Shown: piece after piece, positions 33,865 to 45,175 of the stretch
How positions within the stretch are numbered: position 1 is the first letter of the stretch
Layout of the letters: each line of letters starts with the position of its first letter
Source: Ehretia macrophylla
Lineage: Eukaryota > Streptophyta > Magnoliopsida > Boraginales > Ehretiaceae
NCBI GenBank assembly: GCA_037974665.1
Contig: CM075767.1
Span: forward strand, 20,166,840 to 20,230,839
Direction of reading: 5' to 3'
DNA: 64,000 nucleotides
Program-made: the position numbers and the translations under genes
Notes under the pieces: generated by a model
Databases searched by the model: none
Told to the model about the DNA's origin: nothing
Seen by the model: only the letters and a program-made list of their open reading frames with translations

Positions 33865-36552
33865 ATGGCTGAAACTGTCATTGGTGTTGTTGCAGAAAGT
33901 CTATTAAATGAAGCACTTTCTCTTGCTTCTGAAGAGCTTAGTCTTGTTTTCCATTTCAAGGATGACCTTGAAAGCCTAGCTGCAGAACTTAAAGCCATTC
34001 AAGCTTTGCTCGCCGTTGCTGATTGCAATGATATTTCTTCAGAGCCCATGCAACTTTGGTTGAAAAGACTTAAGCGTATCGCGTTTGATGCTGAGGACAT
34101 GTTGGAAGAGTACAGATACGAACTTCTTCACCGAAAGGTAAAGAAGTCAAATTTGATACCACAAAAGAAATGGGACAAGGTACGCAACTTGTTTTCTCCC
34201 ATTACAAAGTTTGCATTTCGTTTCAAGATGGCTCATAAAATTAAGGATGTTAATTCACGATTGAAAAGTGTCAAAGAACAAGGATTGGGTTCTCCGTTGA
34301 ATCCTTCTGAGTTTCTAAATAGAAGTTCAGAAGTTTATAAAATAGACCGAATGACTAGTCCTTCTGTTCAAGAATCAACAATCGTGGGAAGAGATGAGGA
34401 TGTCATAAAAGTAGTAGACATGCTAGTGAATTCAAAACTTGAAGAACATTTTGCGGTCATTGGCATAGTAGGCATGGGCGGGCAAGGCAAGACGACTCTT
34501 GCCCAACTTGTCTGCAAACATGATCAAGTGGTGAATCATTTTGAACACAAAATATGGATTTGTGTTTCTGAGGATTTCACAGTTGAGAGAATCTTAAATG
34601 AGATGGTGCAATGTGTAACCAAAGAAAATTTTAATTTTACAAATACTGAAGCATTAATTGGGAAACTTCAAAATACTTTGAAGGGTAAAAGATATCTTCT
34701 TACTCTTGATGATGTATGGAATGATGATCGAGAAAGATGGAATCGTGTAGAAAGTGATCTACGCGAGATAGGTGGTTCTAGAGGAACCAAAATCATGGTA
34801 ACAACACGTAGTGAGAAAGTTGTTTCAACCATGCTTGCCTCACAATATCGTTTAGGTCAACTTTCAGAAAATGACAGCTTGACTTTATTTCAGCAAAGAG
34901 CATTTGCTGAGGGTGGAGTGGTGAAGACTTCAGAATTCCTGGAGATAGGTCAAAGGATGGTGAAAAGGTGTGGGGGTGTGCCGTTAGCAATTAAGGCATT
35001 GGGAGGTTTGCTTTACTCAAAAAAAGATGTACATGAATGGTTGAGTATAGAGAAGAGCGATATATGGAGTCCAACCAATAGTCAAGAAGGAGTCCTACCA
35101 TCCATAAAATTAAGTTACAATCATTTGCCTTCGTTGTCTTTGAGACAATGCTTTGCATATTGTTCAATATTTCCAAAGGATACTGTCATGCAAAGGAAAA
35201 AACTTATAGAATTATGGATGGCACAAGGATTTCTTAATCCTCATCACGGCAGCCATTTACAAATGGAGGACTTGGGTAATGACTACTTTAATGTTCTATT
35301 ATGGAATTCTTTGTTGCAAGAGCCCACATACGATAACTGGAATAAGATTTGGTCTTGCAAAATGCATGACATTGTGCATGATTTTGCATTACTAATGTCA
35401 AAAGATTATTGCTTCACAAGAAATGTTGGGCAAGATGACAAAGATACTAAAGGTGTACATTTATCGTTGATTTCTAGTAAAAAGGAAATGGTAGATGTGC
35501 CTCAAGAAATTTCTCCAAAACTTAGAACATTATACCTACCAAGTGGGGTCATTGGAAATGAGTTGATAAAATTTAGACACCTTCGAACCTTAATTTTGGA
35601 AGGCTATAAAATTAAACAATTGCCTACTTCAATAGGTAAGTTGAAACAATTAAGATGCATTGACATTATGATGACTAGGATCAGAAAGTTGCCGACTTCT
35701 TATATAAAGCTCTACAATTTGCAAACCCTAAGAGTCAATTTGGAAAGGAATTCAGAGATTTTTTTGGGTTCTCTGATTAATTTGAGACATATTGATTTTG
35801 ATAGTTCACGGGGGAACATATTGCTTGTGGGAATAAGTCACTTGTCTCATCTCCAAACCTTGCCTTACTTCAATGCGAGTGATAAAATGGGTTGTAAAAT
35901 TGAAGAGCTAGGTCCTCTAAATAACTTAAGAGGTAGCCTCATTATTGATGGGCTTGAGAAGGTGAAAAATGGGGAGGAAGCCTGGAAGGCAAATATATTA
36001 GAAAAGTCCAAGGTTGATGATTTAGAACTTCGGTGGACTGGCGAGAGAGAGGCATTGAATTTGAAAGACGAGGAGAATGTTATTGAAAGTCTCAAACCCC
36101 ACCCATATCTACAAAGGTTAAAAATTATAAATTTTAGGAGTTCGAGGTTTCCATCTTGGATGACGAACGAGCTGCTTAAGAATTTGGTGGAATTCAAGCT
36201 AGAAGGTTGTGATTCATGTGAGCAATTCCCACCTCTGGGACACCTTCCATCCTTGCGCTTATTGAGAATTGTAGAGTGTGAGAAGTTGGCTGCATTACCA
36301 CCTAGATGGCTCGAATTGTGCACATCACTTGAGAAAATTGAGATTTACGATTGTCCTGCTCTTCAAGGAGTAGATGGTTATGGTCTTGAGCGCCTGCCCA
36401 ATCTTAAAACTTTGGGAATTGGTGAAATCTCAAAGGAGCTTGATTATTTTCCTTGGCCCCACAACACAGAAGAAAATGGTGAGCTATATTTTGCCTCTCT
36501 AGAGAATCTTATTCTAGTTGGGTGGTCAAAACTTACGTCTCTAACAGAGTGA
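33865..36552 (+). CDS. CC-NBS-LRR (CNL) resistance protein, truncated 3' end
   Basis: Intracellular immune receptor homologue (RGA/Rx-CC type), 895 codons without an intron. ATG at 33865 is chosen over an in-frame ATG at 33823 because it opens the family N-terminus MAETVIGVVAESLL. Domains: Rx-type coiled coil about 1-120 with an EDVID-like AFDAEDMLEEY; NB-ARC about 170-510 with P-loop GMGGQGKTT (203-211), kinase-2 LLTLDDVW (278-285; the final Trp marks the CNL class), RNBS-B TKIMVTTRS, GLPLA variant GGVPLA (370-375), RNBS-D CFAYCSIFPKD and MHD (500-502); LRRs about 540-895. All key nucleotide-binding residues are present. Compared with copies 1 and 3 it lacks an in-frame 72-bp LRR near 36542 and has TGA at 36550-36552 where they have TGG; 66 more codons would be open up to TAA 36751-36753. 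It may encode a shortened receptor or be a recent pseudogene. Confidence 0.92.
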   Translation: MAETVIGVVAESLLNEALSLASEELSLVFHFKDDLESLAAELKAIQALLAVADCNDISSEPMQLWLKRLKRIAFDAEDMLEEYRYELLHRKVKKSNLIPQKKWDKVRNLFSPITKFAFRFKMAHKIKDVNSRLKSVKEQGLGSPLNPSEFLNRSSEVYKIDRMTSPSVQESTIVGRDEDVIKVVDMLVNSKLEEHFAVIGIVGMGGQGKTTLAQLVCKHDQVVNHFEHKIWICVSEDFTVERILNEMVQCVTKENFNFTNTEALIGKLQNTLKGKRYLLTLDDVWNDDRERWNRVESDLREIGGSRGTKIMVTTRSEKVVSTMLASQYRLGQLSENDSLTLFQQRAFAEGGVVKTSEFLEIGQRMVKRCGGVPLAIKALGGLLYSKKDVHEWLSIEKSDIWSPTNSQEGVLPSIKLSYNHLPSLSLRQCFAYCSIFPKDTVMQRKKLIELWMAQGFLNPHHGSHLQMEDLGNDYFNVLLWNSLLQEPTYDNWNKIWSCKMHDIVHDFALLMSKDYCFTRNVGQDDKDTKGVHLSLISSKKEMVDVPQEISPKLRTLYLPSGVIGNELIKFRHLRTLILEGYKIKQLPTSIGKLKQLRCIDIMMTRIRKLPTSYIKLYNLQTLRVNLERNSEIFLGSLINLRHIDFDSSRGNILLVGISHLSHLQTLPYFNASDKMGCKIEELGPLNNLRGSLIIDGLEKVKNGEEAWKANILEKSKVDDLELRWTGEREALNLKDEENVIESLKPHPYLQRLKIINFRSSRFPSWMTNELLKNLVEFKLEGCDSCEQFPPLGHLPSLRLLRIVECEKLAALPPRWLELCTSLEKIEIYDCPALQGVDGYGLERLPNLKTLGIGEISKELDYFPWPHNTEENGELYFASLENLILVGWSKLTSLTE

Positions 36553-36753
36553 CTGGGTAACATCCCATCGCTTCAATTTCTAGATCTTTATAGATGTGAG
36601 AATCTGGAGTATATGCCATCTGCGGAAGCGATGCAGCGCCTGACCAATCTTCAAACATTGCATATTGGTTCTTATCCCCCTTTGAAAGAGAGCTGTACCA
36701 GAGGAAGCGGTCCAGAGTGGCACAAGATTGCCCATATTCCAAACATTTATTAA
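36553..36753 (+). pseudogene. Out-of-gene 3' remainder of CNL copy 2
   Basis: In frame with 33865-36552 and separated from it only by the TGA. It codes the usual end of the family (LGNIPSLQ, CENLEYMPSAEA, GSGPEWHKIAHIPNIY) before TAA. Its conservation suggests that the stop is young. Confidence 0.85.
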
Positions 36754-38150
36754 ATGTGAAAACTGATTTACTATCTGTAAGTATAATTTAACCACTGTCT
36801 ATATATGTTCATGTCTATTTTCTTTTCTTATTTCAAATTTTTATTCATTCGTGTTCTCTCACTATTTCATTTACAACTTCTTTTCCTTTTTCGAGTTTGC
36901 ATCTTCTCCGTTAACTAGAATATGGAAGGTTGATAATGTTAAATTCATTTTTCTGCTCTCTTCTTGTGCTACCTCTGCTATCTATGCTCAGTGACATTGG
37001 AAAATTTCATTACGAAATTTAAGATTCATATTAATTTTTAAGATTTTTCAAATCAGCTATTTCTTTTTGAAGGAAGAATTTTTTAAACCCCATTTTTCAT
37101 TTCGAACTTGCAGCTTTACTCCTTTTACTCTCAAAACCAATGCACAAATCTGTAAGTATAACCATTGTTTATTTTTCAAATCAGCTATTTTGTTTTCTTT
37201 ATTTCCATTATCAGTTTATTTGTGTGCTCTCGCTACTTCATATACAATTATTTTCTCTTTCGAGATTGTGTCTTCTCCATTAATTGCAAAATGAAGGCCA
37301 GATGAGTAAGTTCTCTATTATCTTTGTAGTGAAATCAGAAAATTACATATCATTCTATACTGAAGGAATTACTGAATTCGTCATAACTTCATTGTACTAC
37401 TTTTTTGTTGACATGAAGGAATTATTTTAGACCACTACTAATCAATTTCTCAGTCTTGAGTCTAGTGAAGTCGAGTACATTATTTAGAGAGGAGAAGTTA
37501 TGCACACCGATCAAAGGAAACAGAATCAGAGTATGTTTTCCCACTCTAATTACACTTTGAACTTGCAGGTTTAGCCGATAAATGGGTTTTGAACCACCTA
37601 AGTTTCAGTTGCTGAGTTTGAATGTTGTGGCAAGCAATAAAAAAAGAAAGATCCCTTGGCTGGTGAAGATAATAAATGAAGGTTTCTGTTTTACTCGTTA
37701 ATATTTGATACCTGGTTAACATACTTCTTTCCTCATGATGGTAAATTAGTAATGTCAATCACCTGTTTCTTATCTCCAGATGAGGACAATTGGAGTATGC
37801 TGATTTTTCTTGGAACTTTAGGAGCTTGATGGATTGGAGTCTCTCTTGAAGTGGCCGAACAATTATGCTCTTGCGCGTTACGAGCTTTGTATCATTCTAC
37901 ACTGATTTTTCTTGGAACATTTCTCTTCTCACTGTTTCAGTCAATTCCTCTTAATGGTTTTCTCTTCTTCGGTCACTGGTGTTTCTTCGCTTTGTAGTGT
38001 ATGATTTGTCATTATGTTGACTGGAGTTTCTGTTTGTATCAATTTTAATTCGGTTTCTTTTGCTGATTAAAAGGCATGTTCTGCGTTTCTTGAGCTTCTA
38101 CCATCTAGTTTTTCAATTTAAGCATTTGTATTATGGATTTAACATTAAAT
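36754..38150 (+). repeat. CNL 3' flank, copy F2, with splice-like cassettes
   Basis: Counterpart of 2704-2853 plus 8071-9190, and carrier of the empty copia site (ATGTTAAATTCAT, near 36936). Splice-like signals: donor CTATCT-GTAAGT at 36777, acceptor TTGCAG ending about 37112, donor AATCT-GTAAGT at 37152, acceptor TTGCAG ending 37568, acceptor ATCTCCAG ending about 37779. They are largely shared with F1, as expected for a spliced 3'UTR. Function is inferred, not shown. Confidence 0.55.
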
Positions 38151-38625
38151 ATTGTCCTGCTCTTCACGGAGTAGATGGTTATGGTCTTGAGCGCCTGCCC
38201 AATCTTAAAACTTTGATAATTTGTGAAATCTCTTAGGAACTTGATTATTTTCCTTGGCCCCACAACATAGAAGAAAATGGTGAGCTATATTTTGCCTCTC
38301 TAGAGAATCTTATTCTAGTTGGGTGGTCAAAACTTACGTCTCTGCCTGAGCAAATTCAACATCTCCCTCCCTTGAAGAATTAAAGGCTGTACCAGAGTGG
38401 CTGGATAACATCCCATTGCTTCAATCTCTACATCTTCATACATGTGAGAATCTGGAGTATATGCCATCTGTGGAAGCAATGCAGCGCCTGACCAATTACT
38501 TACTTATTGTCCCCGTTTGAAAGAGAAATGCACAAGAGGAAGCGGTCCAGAGTGGCACAAGATTGCCCATATTCCAAACATTTATGTCAATTGGGAGAAC
38601 AATCAATCTTGAAACTGATCTACTA
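38151..38625 (+). pseudogene. CNL copy 3, LRR-end fragment
   Basis: Starts abruptly at the ATTGTCCTGCTCTTC position of the LRR region (equivalent to 36351 in copy 2) and runs to the gene end and its donor CTATCT-GTAAGT (38629). It still has the 72-bp LRR region partly (CTGAGCAAATTCAACATCTC) and TGG at the place of the copy 2 TGA. It has TAG at about 38234, small deletions and frameshifts. It lies inside the flank F2, so it arose by unequal recombination or local duplication. Confidence 0.88.
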
Positions 38626-39830
38626 TCTGTAAGTATAGCCACTGTCTATATTCATAACTATTTAGTTTTTTCTTATTTCAAATTTTTATTCATTTGTGTT
38701 ATCTCACTATTCCATTTACAACTTCTTTTCCTTTTTGGAGTTTGCCTCTTCCCTATTAACTAGAAAACGGAAGGTATATTCATTTGTTTCACGAGGCAGA
38801 GTACATCCGTAGCAAGGAACCACCACCTAAATCTGTAAGTTTAACTGTGTTTCCTCCATACTTTGATGATCTTTTGTGCACTTCTGCTTCTGTCCCTCTA
38901 TTTACTCGTGTTCTTATATGTTCTCTCTCTCTCAGTCTCTTTAATTATCTGAAGTTACGCCAAATTATAGAGAAGCTGTGCAGGGTTGCTCAAGATTGCA
39001 AACATCAACACAAAATATGTAAGTAATTCAACATTTTACCTAGTCATAAAAAATTTGAAATTTATCTGTGCAAAAATAATTGTCTTATGATAACAAGCAA
39101 GTTTAGAATAGAAAGATATATATGTAGTTCAACTGGATCGTCGATGTCTTATACTGTTGCTTCATATCTACTTAAAAATCATCAACAATTTTCAAGCTGC
39201 CTCTGATTTTCTATTATCTAGCAAGAGTTTGCACAAAATGCCAATATATCTTTAGTAGATTTTTTATAATCATCATATAATTGTCTCTATAGGTCTGATG
39301 GTCTAATTGGTCATGCTAGTGGTTATCACCACTTCATTTGATGTGTTTTCTTCTAGGTATCATGCTACCACAGCTAATGCCAAACTTAAATCATCTCGCT
39401 TGCAGCTGCAGCAGGACATAGAATGGTTGACACTAATTCGCTTTTCTTTTGATGTGTTGGTTTTCTGTGGATAGCTGGACTTAGAACGTCACATGATTTG
39501 CTTGCTTTGAAGGAAAGAAGAGACCATTCTCTACCGAGACAACCCATGCGGCAAAATTGTACACCTCTGTAGAAGTCAAAAGTACATGGAGGAAGCATCC
39601 AGAGGAACTATATATGCTGGTTGAGTGTAAAGGGGAAAAAGGAACATGGTCATGCTTTCGTAGATGGAATCCAATGCTCCACCTTACTGCAGATTGCTCA
39701 AGATTTGCCTTTAAGATTCAGTACTCAGCTGAGAGATCTTTACACTTATTCGGCCGTGGAAGCTCTGCGAATATAGAAATTTGATGACTTTGTTACACAG
39801 ATTAATATTGTCGATGATCCACAAAAATGT
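38626..39830 (+). repeat. CNL 3' flank, further copy
   Basis: Continues like F1 (ACACAAAATATGTAAGTA near 39008; CTACCACAGCTAATGCCAAACTTAA near 39366; GGACATAGAATGGTTGAC near 39413). A second donor cassette AAATCT-GTAAGTTTAACTG is at about 38830. 39557-39784 has a 75-codon open frame of unknown meaning; only its surroundings (GAAGCATC, TTGATGAC, GATTAATATTGTCGATG) recur at 46266-46330. Confidence 0.5.
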
Positions 39831-39848
39831 GGCACCTTTTGGACTTTT

Positions 39849-40297
39849 AAGGCTCTGTTTATTTGCCGTAAAATATTTTCCCGGAAAATATTTTTCGGAT
39901 TTTACAGTGTTTGGTAACACTGGAAAATTGGTCAACCGTAAAATGTTTTCCGGTCAAAAATTGCGGCTGCTTTTTCTTAATTTTACGGTGTTTGGTAACA
40001 CCGGAAAATTGGTCAACCGTAAAATATTTTCCGGTCAATAATTGCGGCTAGTACAAAATTATGTAAAATATTTTCATGTCCTTTGGGAAAAGAAAACATT
40101 TTACAAAACTTACGGCACATCCAAACACCAGAAAATATTTTTCAGTATTCTATTTTCCAGTAAAATATTTTCCTCCAACAAATTATTTTACGGCAAACAA
40201 ACAGAGCATTGTAAAATATTTTATTTTCCAGAAAAACACTTTCTACGGAAAATATTTTACACAAACAAGTTATTTTACGGCAAACAAACGGAGCCTT
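39849..40297 (+). mobile_element. AAGGCTCTGTTT-type inverted-repeat MITE, 449 bp
   Basis: Left AAGGCTCTGTTTATTTGCCG and right CGGCAAACAAACGGAGCCTT are near-perfect inverted repeats; GTAAAATATTTTCC recurs in both orientations. TA or TTA/TAA at both edges allows a 2-3 bp target duplication. Inside, an 81-bp unit occurs twice (39900-39968 and 39981-40049, with GTAACACYGGAAAATTGGTC). Related to the elements at 23912 and 32785. Confidence 0.75.
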
Positions 40298-41104
40298 AAT
40301 GCTCTACAATTTGTTCTTTACCTGTTTCTTCCCCCTTCCCCCCAACAAACACTTACAAATTGCTATGCTAATGCAATCAATTGTTCGCCACGCATCTTAT
40401 CCTCGTATTTGTTCGGTTATTAGTCTGTTTTCAAATTCATTACTTCATATAAAGCATGAGAATTAGAATAGAGTTGGGAATGTCATTCCATTGCTACATA
40501 CCAATTGCCACTTAAGCAACTAAATAGAAAAATTATATAATTGAGAGAAAACTAAAGAGAATTCTATTAATATTATTTGAAGTTTTGAATTGGAATGAAG
40601 CTGTATTTAAAGAGAATTCTCTGCTCTTTGGTTTTGTTAAATTTTACTCTATATATTGAATTGATATTCGCAAAAAAAAAAACAACCAATATTTTAGATT
40701 AAGGTCAAAAGATTTTAGAAAATGTTATCATCTTGTTTGCTTGCTTTTTTTCCCCCCTTTTTAATAAAGAAATATTTACCATAGATAGGAAGCCACTCCG
40801 AGACTATAAAAGTATAAAACCACATCCTAATATATATCCTAGTTTAGTCAAAGGAGATGAGGATATTGATTTTGAGCCGGGAACTTAGATACAACGAAGT
40901 ATTGTCTTACCATTCCATTCAACTTGCGAAAGAATGAAGATTTTCATTTTCAATTTGCAGCTAGCTTAGAGTTTACTGTGTATAAGTTCTGATAAGCAAG
41001 TAGCTCACTCAACACAACATAGCAACACCAACTCAGGAAATGAAGATCACTCAATCTCAAATAAACCAAGAACCAATTTCGGGGCCTTAGATACAACAAA
41101 GTAT
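40298..41104 (+). other. AT-rich DNA, no gene
   Basis: Nothing recognisable except a short direct repeat: CTTAGATACAACGAAGTATTG (40886) and CTTAGATACAACAAAGTATTG (41085). Confidence 0.5.
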
Positions 41105-41222
41105 TGTGTTACCGTCGCGGCAAGACCTCTCTGTGTCTTGAGAGGTTGGGAATTTGGAATGTTGACGTTGTCTCTTAAAACTTTGTGTATTGGTTATTTC
41201 TCAGAGGAGCTTGATCATTTTT
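41105..41222 (+). pseudogene. CNL copy 4, small LRR relic
   Basis: TTACCGTCGCGGCAAGACCTCT and GGAATTTGGAATGTTGACGTTG match the LRR stretch of copy 1 at 2029-2090 that copy 2 lacks, then a fragment matching GAGGAGCTTGAT follows. Internal deletions leave no frame. Confidence 0.75.
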
Positions 41223-42060
41223 AGTTCTTTGCCGTCCTCTCACTCTTTCGTTTACAATTTTTTTTTTTTCCTTTTCGAGATGTGTCTTCTCCAGTAATTA
41301 GAATATGAATGGCAGATGAGTAAGCTCTTTGTCATCTTTGTAGTGAAATCAGAAAATTTCATATCATTTTGTTGCAAAGGAAGTATAAAAATTTATTATA
41401 CAAACCTTGTACTACTTTCTTGGCATTTAAGTCCTTGCATTCTGAAAACGAAAAGAAAGATTAATATATACACACACACATTTTAGTTGTTCATTTTGCT
41501 TATATGAATGCATTATTTTACACCAAGTGTAGTTAGTTTACTAATCAATTTCTCAGTTTGAGTGCAGTGAAGTTGAGTACATTATTTAGAGGGCTCACGT
41601 TATTCACACCCATGAAAGGAAATAGAATTATATATGTTTTCCCCCTCTAATTACATATCAAACTTGCAGGTTTCGTCGATAAATGGGTTTTTCAATTGCT
41701 CAGATTGAATCTTGTGGCAACCAATGAGAAAAGATCCCTTAGTTAGTAAAGAAAATAAATGAAGTTTTCTATTTTATTCGTTAATATTTCGTACCTTTTG
41801 ATATATTTTTCCCACATAATGATAAATTAGTAATGTGAATAACCTGTTTCATGTCTACTTTTATTGATAAATCTCATTCTTTGCAAATGTGATGCATCGT
41901 ATTATTCTGTGCTGATTTTTCTTGGAACTTTCGGAGCTTGATGGACTGGAGCCGTTCTTGGAGCGGCCGAACAATTGTACTCTTCTCACTGTTTCAGTCA
42001 ATAAGGTTTTCTTCTTCAGTCACGGGTGTTTTTATTTGAGCATCTGACTTTTAAGATTGA
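41223..42060 (+). repeat. CNL 3' flank, copy F4
   Basis: Aligns with 8330-9175: CTTTCGTTTACAATT, GTCTTCTCCAGTAATTAGAATATG, AGTTTGAGTGCAGTGAAG, GGTTTCGTCGATAAATGGG, GAGCTTGATGGACTGGAGCC. A short insertion with ATATACACACACACA lies near 41466. No gene. Confidence 0.65.
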
Positions 42061-42614
42061 AACATGATGGTGACTTTCTTAAATCTGTAAAATCTCTGCA
42101 ATTTCATGTGTGCATGATGAAAAAGAATGGTCTATGTTTCTAGAGTTTCTACCATTTAGTTTTTCATTTTTAAGCAATAAGAAGAGATCTAGTATAGTGT
42201 AATGGGTGGAACATAGCTGAGATGTACATACTTGAATATTATTATATAGTTAGATCAATGTTTAACCCTGAACCTCCACTGGATCAAAGCTTTTGTTTCA
42301 CGAGGCAGAGGCAGCCAGGGTGAGTGTTTGACATCCATATCACTTCAAACACTCTGCTGCCGAAAATGCAAGAATCTTGTACATTTTCAGTGATAAGCCA
42401 TCTCACAATTTACCGAAATGGTTGATTGTGTTCCTTTATTAGAAGTTGAAAGCCACTGATTGTTCCCTTCCCCAAGATGAACTGGACGAGATAGCTGACC
42501 ACAGCCTAAATCTGTAAGTTTAACTGCGTACCCACCGTACTTCTCTAAAAGTGAACTCTTTACTATCATGATCTTTTGTGCACATTTTGCTTCAGTCCCT
42601 CTATTTGCTCTCGT

Positions 42615-42658
<44 letters not shown>

Positions 42659-42731
42659 CCTCTCTCTAACTATCTGAAGTCACACCAAAATATGGAAGAA
42701 GCTGTGCAGCGTTGCTCAAGATTCTTATTTT
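42061..42731 (+). other. Non-coding DNA with (CT)n microsatellite
   Basis: No gene found. Contains a third donor cassette AAATCT-GTAAGTTTAACTG (about 42510) like that at 38830, and a pure CT microsatellite at 42615-42667. Confidence 0.6.
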
Positions 42732-43902
42732 TATTTTTCCATTGGAAGACACATTTTAACAGCCATACAAATAATTTTGTGTTTCCATTGGGGATTTTTG
42801 ATGTCGGTGGGGTTACAAGTTTTACTAACCAAATCTCGTCCGACCTGGTAGTAAATTTAGACACTGTTTTGAATAGGAAAATCTGTAAAATTAATTAGCC
42901 TAAAGATTGAGGATATCCTAGCTTAGTCTGTTCTAAAAATGTTTGTTTTAATCAGCATCTTTCTTAATTTGTCTTCCGAATGTGATAATAGAAGTTTACG
43001 AACTTAGGATGAATGAATATAGGACGCAATTTGCACTATTATTAGCCTCTTTTTCAATTTGTCTTCTAAATGTGACATTGGTTAGGCTCTCAAAATTATT
43101 TACCTAATGTTGAGAGAAATGGATAGAATAAATATATATTCATTGTCGTCCCTAGTCATTCTCAACAAGCACGAACTGCTTATCTTTCGAAGTATTGACT
43201 TATAATAAAATTTCACGGACTTAGGATGAATGAATTGAATATACAATTTGTAATATTATATAGATTTGGATTCTCATTACGGTATAATCACAAGCACTAA
43301 CGTGTTCTCCTTTCCCTCTTTTAAACTTTTTAAAGGTATTTTTTTGGTTTGTTTTTGTTGATTTATCAAATTGGTGGTCTTTGAGGCTAATTCTACTCAA
43401 TTTGGATCGATCCATTTTCCAAATAAAAAAGCATGAACAACAGTGACATCTACAAAATACACCTCTTATACGGAAGCTAGCGACTAGGGATTACTATATA
43501 GCTATCACCTGACATTTGATGCATTTTATTTTAAATATTACATACCGTAGAACTACTTTAAATTAAAAACATTCGATCCCAATATCAGACCAATGTAAAA
43601 AATTAATAATTTCAATAAAATTATAAGATAATATATTTAAAAATATTTTTCTTTGTATTTTATCGATTCAAATATTTCATAAATTAATAATTAACTAAAA
43701 TTACATAGTAATTTCACTATGAGATTAGAAAAACTAATTCTAGTTCTAATCCTAAAATGAGATTAGAAAAACTTATTCTAATCTTACTAAATTAGATTGT
43801 TATCTTCTATTTACATTACACTTTTCTACTTGTCTTTTTAAATTGACATAAAAAAATATGAGTTATTTTTTAAAAAAGCAACACTATTAATTTAAAAGAG
43901 AT
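42732..43902 (+). repeat. Dispersed 1.2-kb repeat, copy U1
   Basis: Nearly identical to U3 (50876-52049) along its whole length and matched in three blocks by U2 (46428-48159). Landmarks: TTTTCCATTGGAAGACACA, TCCTAGCTTAGTCTGTTC, GGATGAATGAATATAGGACG, ACTAACGTGTTCTCCTTTCC, CAATTTGGATCGATCCATTT, ACCTGACATTTGATGCATTT. No coding capacity. The class is unknown. Confidence 0.8.
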
Positions 43903-44721
43903 TATACTATTATATTATAAGCAAACCCTTTTAGTTTAAATTATTATAATTCACAATTTTGGGTATATCGAGAAAACTCATCATATTTCATGATACATAA
44001 GCAATTTTTGCAAACTTTCGTGATTATCTTAATAAAGACTGAGTTTTTTAATTCTGATTTGAAATTATATTAATCAAATTTTCAGCTTAAATTAGCTAAA
44101 CATTTCAAATCAAGTGAGCTCGTTGGCTTTCACATTGCTCATCAAATCATTAATATTGTAGTATTAGTTGACGTGAACAAGCATTTTATTTAGTTGATTT
44201 ATTGGTGAGGTAGTATTCTGAGCCAATTTGCAATCGCTTGGATTGATTCATCTCCCTAACCTAACAAAACTCACTCTATGAACATGAACGATAATAATGC
44301 ATCAGGACTTGAACTTGAAACCTCAAAATGCATCATTAACATATGGGAAAGTTCTTGATAAAGATATCGATTACAAATTAATGCTAATGAGCAGGTCAAA
44401 TTTGGCGTTTTAGAGTTTGGCAGTCAGGGTCCCAACAATTTAATATTTTCATTGATAGCATAACATAAACAAAGAAAATGCAGATCACGACTTTAATTTC
44501 CAGCAGAGTTTGCAATCATGAAGGTAAAAAATATAGTTTTTAAGATGAGAATGCAATTGCAATCATGTAAGTTTAATTAGTGCATTCCAACGTGTATATA
44601 TTATTAATATTAAGTATTGTACAATATGTGATTATATACACCACAGAGTTGTGTCAAACTAGATAAGCAAAAGATAACTCCTAGATGTACAAAAGATAAA
44701 CACTAGAGACACAAGCTTACT
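43903..44721 (+). other. AT-rich DNA, no gene
   Basis: Nothing recognisable. Confidence 0.4.
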
Positions 44722-45175
44722 TGTCACGTTCCGAGCCCAAATCCTAAATCCGCATGTTAGAATGTTGTATGTATAAAAAAATAATTATTTAAATTTTTTT
44801 TCTATTATTGACCCAAAACGATTAATTCAAGTTATTCCTTGTACTAACAACACACACTTATAAATTACTCATAATTATATTACATACACTCTTTGTTAAA
44901 GGACCTAACGTCCTCGTCAGGGGCACACACCCAAAACCATATCTTTTTTGGTGTAGCATTTTCTCCCGCATAGCGCTTATCTTCCTCACTGGCTAGTGAT
45001 CAACTTTGATACTATTCGGTCATGTCCTGAGTACAGACCTTAGACCCGCAGGTAAGACTGGTGTTATACGCATAAGAAAATAACTATTTGAGTTTTTTTT
45101 TTACTAGCCCAAAATGTTAGACCCACAACACCCACTTATAAATCACTCACAAACATTATATTCTACCAATATAAG
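44722..45175 (+). mobile_element. Possible decayed TRIM (short direct repeats)
   Basis: Two diverged direct repeats of about 150 bp (44722-44885; about 45024-45175): TGTCACGTTCCGAGCCCAAA vs GTCATGTCCTGAGTACAGAC, both followed by AAATAAYTATTT, a T-run, CCCAAAA and ACTTATAAATYACTCA. The centre has CCTAACGTCCTCGTCAGGGG. The arrangement resembles a terminal-repeat retrotransposon in miniature; edges are not certain. Confidence 0.45.

Noticed and set aside
39557..39784. 75-codon frame with CFRRWNPMLHLTADCSRF
   Set aside because: Only its flanks recur in the other flank copy (46266-46330), the core does not, so I do not call a gene.
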